Below, one piece after another: positions 57,718 through 64,000 of a DNA stretch of 64,000 nucleotides. The DNA comes from Lathyrus oleraceus (taxonomy: Eukaryota > Streptophyta > Magnoliopsida > Fabales > Fabaceae), in contig NC_066583.1 in NCBI RefSeq assembly GCF_024323335.1, positions 18,026,665-18,090,664 of the forward strand, read 5' to 3'. The number at the start of each line of letters is the position of its first letter. Position 1 is the first letter of the stretch. Both the position numbers and the translations under genes were made by a program. The notes beneath the pieces are model-generated. The model made no database searches. It saw nothing but the letters and a program-made list of their open reading frames with translations, and had not been told where the DNA came from.

Positions 57718-57873
57718 CAGGACGTCGCATCCTGGGCCTACTTAGTCTATTAGGCATAGACATCAGAGTCCAAGTAGTTCGGACTGGGGAAACGACACAT
57801 GCTCGCTAGGATATCGCATCCTATGCATACGTATCTTCTCGGACGAGAGAAGAATTAGAGCATTCGTAGCTCG
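57718..57873 (-). other. U5 hairpin modules of element 3, two copies
   Basis: Copy 1: CAGGAcGTCGCaTCCTG (57718-57734), then CCTACTTAGTCTATTAGG and AAGTAGTTCGGACT. Copy 2: TAGGAT-ATCGC-ATCCTA (57807-57823), then TGCATACGTATCTTCTCGG and CATTCGTAGCTCGGCTG. The order is the same as in element 2. Confidence 0.6.
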
Positions 57874-57902
57874 GCTGACACACACACAAACAAACACTGG
57901 CA

Positions 57903-58085
57903 AAGGCAAACGTGGAGCCCGAATGCCAATCACTGGACTTACATCAGCATCCGAACCAAAACACACTCAAGAAGGCAAACATGGAGCCTGAATGCCAATC
58001 ACTGGACTTACATCAGCATCCGAACCAAACACACGCACACTGGAACCTAACTGCCACTTGATGGACTTACATCAGCTTCCAAGCA
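57903..58085. repeat. Tandem repeat, 69-bp unit
   Basis: AAGGCAAAC starts at 57903 and 57972; both units contain CAATCACTGGACTTACATCA. A third diverged unit follows (TGATGGACTTACATCAGCTTCC near 58060). Confidence 0.8.
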
Positions 58086-58194
58086 CACAACAAAACAACA
58101 GGTTGATAGGGAGTCGGGGACTCAGCCTATAACTGTCAAACACACTCAAACAGACAGACAGCAAATTGCTAAGGAGTCAGGCACTCGAGCCTAG

Positions 58195-58600
58195 CAACTG
58201 TCAAACAACACACACAAAAAAGAAAAAGGGCGCCCGGAGAGATCAGCTCAGTCTCCTGCCTACATACTTCATCTGGTGTGAAGATCAGGGCGATGTAGTT
58301 CCCCTACGCAGGGAAAAGGATGAACAAACAAACTAAAAGGGAGACTAGAGCTCGAGCCTAATAGTTGTCACGCCCACAAGAAGAGACGCTGAGACGTCGA
58401 AAGGAACACAAAAGGTTGAAAGGATAAACTAAAAGGGAGACTAGAGCTCGAGCCTAATAGTTGCCAAACACGCACAAAAAAAGAAAAAAAGGCGCCCGGA
58501 GAGATCAGCTCAATCTCCTGCCTACATACTTCATCTGGTATGAAGATCAGGGCGATGTAGTTCCCCTACGCAGGGATAAAGGACTAGCCTAACCAGATAA
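58195..58600. repeat. 262-bp duplication with a nested 96-bp repeat
   Basis: CGCCCGGAGAGATCAGCTCA at 58231 and 58493, each followed by CTCCTGCCTACATACTTCAT, GATCAGGGCGATGTAGTTCC and CCTACGCAGGG. Between them ACTAAAAGGGAGACTAGAGC is present at 58332 and 58428. The units again pair a hairpin (GGAGA..TCTCC) with a CCTACATACTTCATCTGG block. Confidence 0.8.
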
Positions 58601-58720
58601 CAGAGGGAGACACAACTAGGGAGACTACGACTCGAGCCTAGATGTTATCATGCAAATCATCCCTAAGTTAAGGTTTCTAGCTAAATGGTACAAGGGCCAA
58701 CCTATCCTAAGCATGGCTCA

Positions 58721-58890
58721 CACAGGAAGCAAGCCACACACACTTAACTTGCACAGGAAGCAAGCCAAGCAAAAAAATAACTTGCACAGGAAGCAAGTCT
58801 AAACTAATCCTAACTTGCACAGGAAGCAAGTCAAACAATCCTATCTTGCACAGGAAGCAAGTCAAACAATCCTACCAGCACAGATAGCAC
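58721..58890. repeat. Short tandem array of CTTGC-ACAGGAA-GCAAG
   Basis: Six copies of an ACAGGAAGCAAG-type unit, spaced about 25-35 bp (CACAGGAAGCAAGCC, AACTTGCACAGGAAGCAAGTC, ATCTTGCACAGGAAGCAAGTC). Most can form a 5-bp stem CTTGC/GCAAG around ACAGGAA. Confidence 0.8.
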
Positions 58891-60395
58891 ACGCTATACA
58901 CAAACAAGTGGCTCAAACAAGGGTTAGGTTTTAGTCAAGGGGTCATATCAACCTCAACAAACAAACCTCTGGAATGGGGTGAATGCGCTCTTAACCTTGC
59001 CATTGAGGGGCTAAGGTGAAGCAGATGAAAGGTGAGTGAAGATAAGACTTCACAGCTCTTATCCCTGGCCTGGGAGAGCTTAAGACAAGAATGTGTGGGT
59101 TCAGAAAGTGGGAACCCTTCTACACATTTAAAACTGACTCAACTGTACAATTGTACAAGATCTTGGGTTTGTATCTGCAATGCATCAACACAGTGGTGTG
59201 AGCAAAGCAGATGACACACTGAATAGTGGGGGATAGATTGCATATCCCTACCTTCCACCAATTGCCTCTTCACTTAGGAGGACTTTGACTCTATGCGGGA
59301 AAAGAAGAAACAACCACAAACATTGCCTCTTAAGGAGGACTTCAGACAGTTGCCTGGCCAAGTAACAGGCCAGGTCTTCCAGACTACATGAAGAAAAAGA
59401 GACATACCTCAATGCAAATTGCTTATACAAGCAAAGCAAAGCAAAAAGTTCACAAGGAACTAAGCAACTAAAGCACCTGAAACAGTCAAGCAGATGTTAG
59501 CATGCAACTTCAAACAAAACAAACAGAAACAGACACCAACAGTTAATTGGAGGCACATGGATGTGCAAGGCACAAGGCTTAAGGCATGTGAGCCAAGCCA
59601 CCTACAAAACAAACAAGTTAGACAATGGTATCTAAGCAAGCTCAATCAAAAGAATTGGTCTCAATGGCCATTTGATGGTCAACCTGAAAACACAAGCTCA
59701 AAGGTGAGTAACAGGACCACTAGGACAAGCCTAGGGTCAAAAATGAATGAGAAAGTCCAAACAGCAAGGGGTAAGTATCCAAAATCATGTTCAAACAATT
59801 AGGAAACAAAACCAATTGGGTTCACATTCATATCAATCAATATCATCATTTCATGAACCATTTAGGTCAAAACATGGCAAACAGAAGCTCATAGAAGTCA
59901 ACAGAAAGACTTAACTCAAAAGCAATCTAAACATTTTCCAAAAATCACCAAATAAATCATGATCAAACCTAACACATAGCATGGTAAGCATGTCAAATTT
60001 CATCTCACTTGGACAAGTTTAGGAGGTCAAAAACATTTAATCGGGACTTTGTCAGAATTAAATCGAGCATTGTGTGAAAAATTATCCTAAGTGTCTAAGG
60101 GGACATGTTCCTACCCTAAATTGATTTCACACAAAAATCCCAGGTCTGAAAGATCAAAATAACCACATGAAACACACAAGATGACATTTAATCGATAGAA
60201 CTCATAAAATCGGGATAAATTCACAAAATGGTCTAAAAAGTCAACAAAGTCAAACCTTCATATTTTTGTCATTTTTTCATGTTCACATATTTATTTCATG
60301 TTTAAGTAAAACGAAAATCAAAAATGAAAATCAAAAATGGAAATTCTTAAAAGAAAACATTGAAAAATGCATTTTTAAAAGGAAAAACACAAATG
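58891..60395. other. Element 3 LTR, no gene seen
   Basis: About 1.5 kb of non-repetitive LTR sequence. Open frames of about 60-100 codons (near 59032, 59494) have no domain, signal or homologue I recognise. Confidence 0.4.
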
Positions 60396-60470
60396 GGGGG
60401 AGATGGGATTCGAACCCCTCCCCTTGGTGATTCAACTCAGCGCGCCCACCACTGGGCTATGAGTCACTTG
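60396..60470 (-). other. tRNA-like Pol III promoter sequence inside the LTR
   Basis: Minus strand carries an A-box match TAGCCCAGTGGTGGGC (60459-60444) and a B-box match GGTTCGAATCCC (60416-60405), spaced as in a tRNA gene. The T arm nearly pairs (one mismatch), but no complementary 5' acceptor arm is present, so it is not a functional tRNA gene as read. It may be a tRNA-derived insertion such as a SINE head. Confidence 0.55.
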
Positions 60471-61429
60471 GTGATTCTTTTCTGCTTCTAGTCAAAATAA
60501 GCCAAGCAATAATTTTAAACCTAAAATTCGCGCGCCCTGGCACCATCTTCCTCCCCAAAATCAAACATATTTTTCAAACTTCAACAACATGTATCTTCCT
60601 CTACAGTGCACGAAATCAAATGAAACAAAAACCAAAATTCATCTATTTCATGTGCTTAACACAACCATGGTCATGAAATTCAAAATGGTGCACTGTGCAT
60701 AAAGATACATCATGATGAACACAGAAACCCTAACCCCCTAGCAGCAAAACTCAAAATCACACACAAGCAAAATTTGATAAAAATAGGCATTCAATCATGT
60801 TCAGGGGGTTGAATATAGCATTTCTCATTCACACATTAAGACAAGAAAACCACTCTATCAAGCATTTCGAAGGCAAGTTGCTAACCTGAACAGGGCAATG
60901 TTGAATGTGATGTTGGAGGTGCTTTCAATGCTTGACAGGTATCCAAATAGCTTCAAAGAGTCCAAGGCAAGCTGTTTGACTCCTTACTTGAACTTGCACC
61001 AAGCTGGAAATGCAGATGGCCACTGAACTGATCTTGCTTGTAGGTGAAAATGGAGATTCTATTTCAAGCACTTTTAATGGTGCTAAAAGATCCCTTTAGC
61101 ACCTTTGATGCTCCAGGAATGTAATGCCATTGAGAGTTTGCCTTAAAACCTCCTCAACTGTTCTGGCCAACTCAAGTTGCAAGAGTGAAAATGTGAGATT
61201 TGGATATGATGATTTAGTGATTACAGATGCGATTTTCCGTCCATAGTAGCTTCTATATGTTATATGGAAGGTGTTTGAATGGATGGTTTACAAGGAACTT
61301 GGGGGAAATATGATTTTGAAGATTTGGATTTTGAAGTAGAAAGTGAGTTTTTTTGCAATGGTGAGTTTGGGAATTCTTGTGTGTTTTTTTTTGGTGTCAT
61401 GTTGGCTAGTTGATTGGCAATGATGAAAA

Positions 61430-62960
61430 GTTGAGATGAAACAAATGGTTGGCAAGGCAGGGTTTGGAGTTTTTGGATTGCTTCTTTTGAGATGTCAAGG
61501 CAAGGTGAATGGGTGGTTTGCTGCTAGCAAGTTTTGGAAAAATGGCCAAAGTGCAGTTTTTTTAGGACAATGTGCTTATGCTGTGTTGTGGCTTGTGGCA
61601 GGGTTTTGGTGCTCTTTGTTTTGGACAGAAAAAATGCAAATGGCCAGGTGAGTTAGTTGGTTATGTTGGTTTGTTGGTTGCAAGGCAAGGTTGAACCATT
61701 GGAAGTTTAGATGAAATGCAAGTAGCAGGGTCAGTGAGCAGAATGGATTTCCATATGCCAATGTGTTTTTTGATGTATGCTGTTGTCTACAAGTGGCAGG
61801 AAAAATGATGCAGGATGTTGTCAAGCCAGGCTTAGTCTGTTATGTTTGGACAGAAAAATTTGAAATCAAATAGCAAGGTGAGGGCCATTTTAGGATGAGG
61901 GAGCTAAGCTGGTTTTCTATGTGGCTGCAATTTGCATCTCAGAAATGATAGCAGAAAACATGCACAAGGTCTGCTGTTTTGTACTGTGCCATGCCTTCTT
62001 CACAGTTTGACAGGAAAAATGGGAATGCAAGCAGCAAAGTGAATGGATTTGGGAAGGTGTTTGATGGCTCCTCAATATGACAGAAAATGGATAGAAAATT
62101 AATGGTTCTGTTGTGTGATGGTGCTAGTAGTTTAACATGATGAAAATGATGGTGAAGAACTGTGCAAGGCTTGGCAACCTTAGGGTTTTGGACAGAGAAG
62201 ATCAAACGCAAATAATCAAGGGTTTTGGTTGGTCTGCTACTGGTTTTTCATGATAGGCAAAGTCAGTTTCTGTATGCAAACATGTGTTTTTTGATGGGTG
62301 CTCCTACTGGTTTGTTTATGACAGGAAATGGTGGAGAAACATTTAAGCAAGGCAGTTTCATTGGGTGCTTGGATAGAAGAATCAAGTGCAAAATGGCAGG
62401 GTCAGTTTTTTAGGATGTGAGCATGAATGAATTTCAATATGCCAATGTATTTTGATGGCTGCTCTTTGGAATGAATGCAAGGCCCTTTTTGCTGGTTCTT
62501 GACAGTGTGGTTTTCTGTTGGTTTTTGTTGCTGCTACTGTCCTATGTGTGTGTCCATGACAGAAAAGATAATGGTGAAAATGCTGTCATGGTTGCTTTTG
62601 GCCCAAGGCAATGTCTTGCAACCTTGGAAATTTGACAGTTCCTTCCAACAGTGTCAAGGTGTGATTTTTTTGCAGCCTGAAGTTCTGTGTTATTGTGCAG
62701 CCTTGTGTATCCAAAATAACAGAAAAATATGCTGCACCATGCTGCTAGGTCTGCTGTAGGACAGTACAAGTTATGGCATGGAGGTATGGAGGATATGGTT
62801 ACATTTGTCCTTTTGTTCCAAAAATCAAGCAAGTAGTGAATGGCCCTTGTTTTGCTGTTGGTTATGGCTGTAAATTGAGGCTCCAAACTGACAGAAAAAT
62901 GATCAAAAATGCTGCTAGAGGTACCAAGCATGGCAAGGTTCAAAGGAGTATGGAGTAGCA
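61430..62960. repeat. Old diverged repeat region in the LTR of element 3
   Basis: GACAGAAAA or GACAGGAAA recurs at least eight times. TATGCCAATGTGTTTTTTGATG recurs near 61755, 62273 (variant) and 62437 (variant), with GTGCAAAATGGCAGGGTCAG-like segments between. Spacing is irregular. The open frames here are composition effects. Confidence 0.6.
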
Positions 62961-64000
62961 TAGTGAAACTTGTACTTTTCTTCCAATTCAAGCAACCAAG
63001 TATGGATTCACATGTACTGCATAAAATGAGCTTGCAAACACATTCTAAATGATATTCCTGAGCTGTTCCAATTGGCCAAATGTTAAAAAATGCTTATATC
63101 AAAAAGTCAACTCTTGGTCAAACTTGCATTTAAATGAGAAAAGTCAAAAAATGCCATTTTGATTGGTGAAGTTTTGGCTCATGAAATTTATATTTTTGGA
63201 AAGAGGGGATCAAATGTGACTTGTAGGAAAAAACCCCACCAAATTGGCCAAACGGTTTGAGAGATATGGCCCTTTGAAGTTCAAGATTTTCTGAAATCGA
63301 TTCGATCATAACTTGCCAACCACACATGGGAATTGAGAGTTCTTGGACTTTTTGGAAATGGGAGAACAAGATCTTCAACTTTCATGTTGGGAAAAAGTTC
63401 ATTTGAGGCTTGTATCATGATGTAAGTTTGAGGATCAAGACTTTCCATTTATGGCAGGTTTCAGTTACAGGCCCAGTTTCCATTTTGGGAAATTTTTGAT
63501 CTGGCTTCAAATTCTTCCATGATGGTGTTTGGCATGATGTATGAGGACTATTTGGCCACGAATGATCTCTCACAAACCAATCCCAATCATCAAATCACTG
63601 ATTAAATGGACAGTTGACCAACAGTTGACTTTTAGGGTTTCTGTCTGATTGTGCATTGACTGATGACTTCCAAACCCTAATTCCTTGAGAACTTGATTTC
63701 AAATGATGTCCCAAGTTGTATGAACTCTTGATTATTGATCATGGTGCCCAAGTTCTGCAAGAATGGCCACCATCCACTGCTTTGACTGACTGTTGACTTT
63801 CTTTGACTTTTGACTGTCTGTGTATGAACTGATGACCTCTGAGCCTTCAACCCTTGACTTGAACACTTCAAATAGACCTCCAAGTCATGTGAACTTGTTG
63901 GACCAACCCCAAGGCTTTGGTTCCTTGAGAAACACCTTTGCTTGATTGACTGACTGATCTCCTGATCAGTTTGACCTAATTTCTTGATTGGCTTGCACTT
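62961..64000. other. U3-like part of the element 3 LTR
   Basis: Resembles the U3 style of the Ogre LTR: sentences such as AACTTTCATGTTGGGAAAAAG, CAAACGGTTTGAGAGATATGGCC and many TTGACTT/TTGACC words toward 63600-63980. No gene is seen. The LTR end is not reached. Confidence 0.4.

Larger units (their letters stand above)
57415..64000 (-). mobile_element. Element 3: Ogre-like LTR, runs past the window end
   Basis: Begins TGTCGCATCACGCGAAAAACC at 57415, splitting the third ORF of copia C. It carries the same U5 block as the other Ogre-like LTRs (GCCGCCACCGTGCGTTATTT, GGTTATGCGAAGGGAAGG, CGTAGTACTCTACGGG). By orientation of that block it is the minus-strand 3' end of the element. No polypurine tract or opposite LTR end (..TTACAGCTGCCCC) is found before 64000, so the LTR is at least 6.6 kb unless interrupted. 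I see no protein-coding gene in it; the short open frames lack domains. Confidence 0.75.

Noticed and set aside
58721..58890. CRISPR-like appearance of short repeats with spacers
   Set aside because: Spacers are similar to each other and the context is a plant LTR; it is a degenerate tandem array.
60396..60470. Functional tRNA gene
   Set aside because: A and B boxes match, but no complementary acceptor stem or credible anticodon arm is present.

Overview
The window looks like a repeat-dense plant nuclear genome. LTR retrotransposons fill most of it, and the giant Tat-lineage (Ogre-type) elements with multi-kilobase LTRs point to a legume, probably tribe Fabeae (Pisum, Vicia, Lathyrus or Lens); the species is inference. 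Only one probable host gene was found, an intronless AT-hook/PPC (AHL) DNA-binding protein at 9034-9828. Nearly all other coding sequence is decayed transposon sequence.

Layout, left to right. (1) 1-1332: right end of an Athila/Cyclops-like LTR on the + strand, inserted into a Ty1/copia element on the - strand (copia A, 1333-6883, with its 5' LTR at 5533-6883). (2) 6884-10720: AT-rich DNA around the AHL gene. (3) 10721-36505: an old copia element (copia B, +). It is split inside its RNase H region by a complete Ogre-like Ty3/gypsy element (- strand, 14819-35737, 20.9 kb, two 4853-bp LTRs, perfect 5-bp target duplication GTGGT). (4) 36506-42440: AT-rich DNA, a small hairpin element, and a decayed Mutator-like (MULE) transposase joined to an OTU-like domain. 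(5) 42440-45078: left end of a Tat-like gypsy element (LTR end, primer site, gag) cut by (6) a Sirevirus-type copia element (copia C, +) from 45079. Copia C carries LTR, gag, protease, integrase, RT, RNase H and a third large envelope-position ORF. It is broken twice by further Tat/Ogre-like elements on the - strand: one with a 1.77-kb LTR and a lost 5' part (50214-54582), and one whose very long LTR starts at 57415 and runs past the window end.

The nesting gives a relative order: copia B is older than the Ogre inside it (copia B LTRs differ by roughly 15% by eye, Ogre LTRs by about 2% outside one divergent patch); gypsy D is older than copia C, which is older than the two Tat insertions in it. 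All polyproteins carry stops or frameshifts, so no element appears autonomous.

The most unusual signals are structural. First, small hairpins with apparent compensatory base changes, each followed by GGCAAAAA, sit directly after the pol stop codon of two different Ogre-like families. Second, a hairpin plus conserved-block module recurs in the U5 side of the LTRs of three Ogre-like families. Third, a perfect 11-bp inverted repeat is preserved just upstream of the TATA box in both diverged LTRs of copia B. Fourth, the envelope-position ORF of copia C has a promoter-like TATA/CT-leader segment in front of it. Fifth, a tRNA-like Pol III promoter pair (A and B box) lies inside the last LTR.
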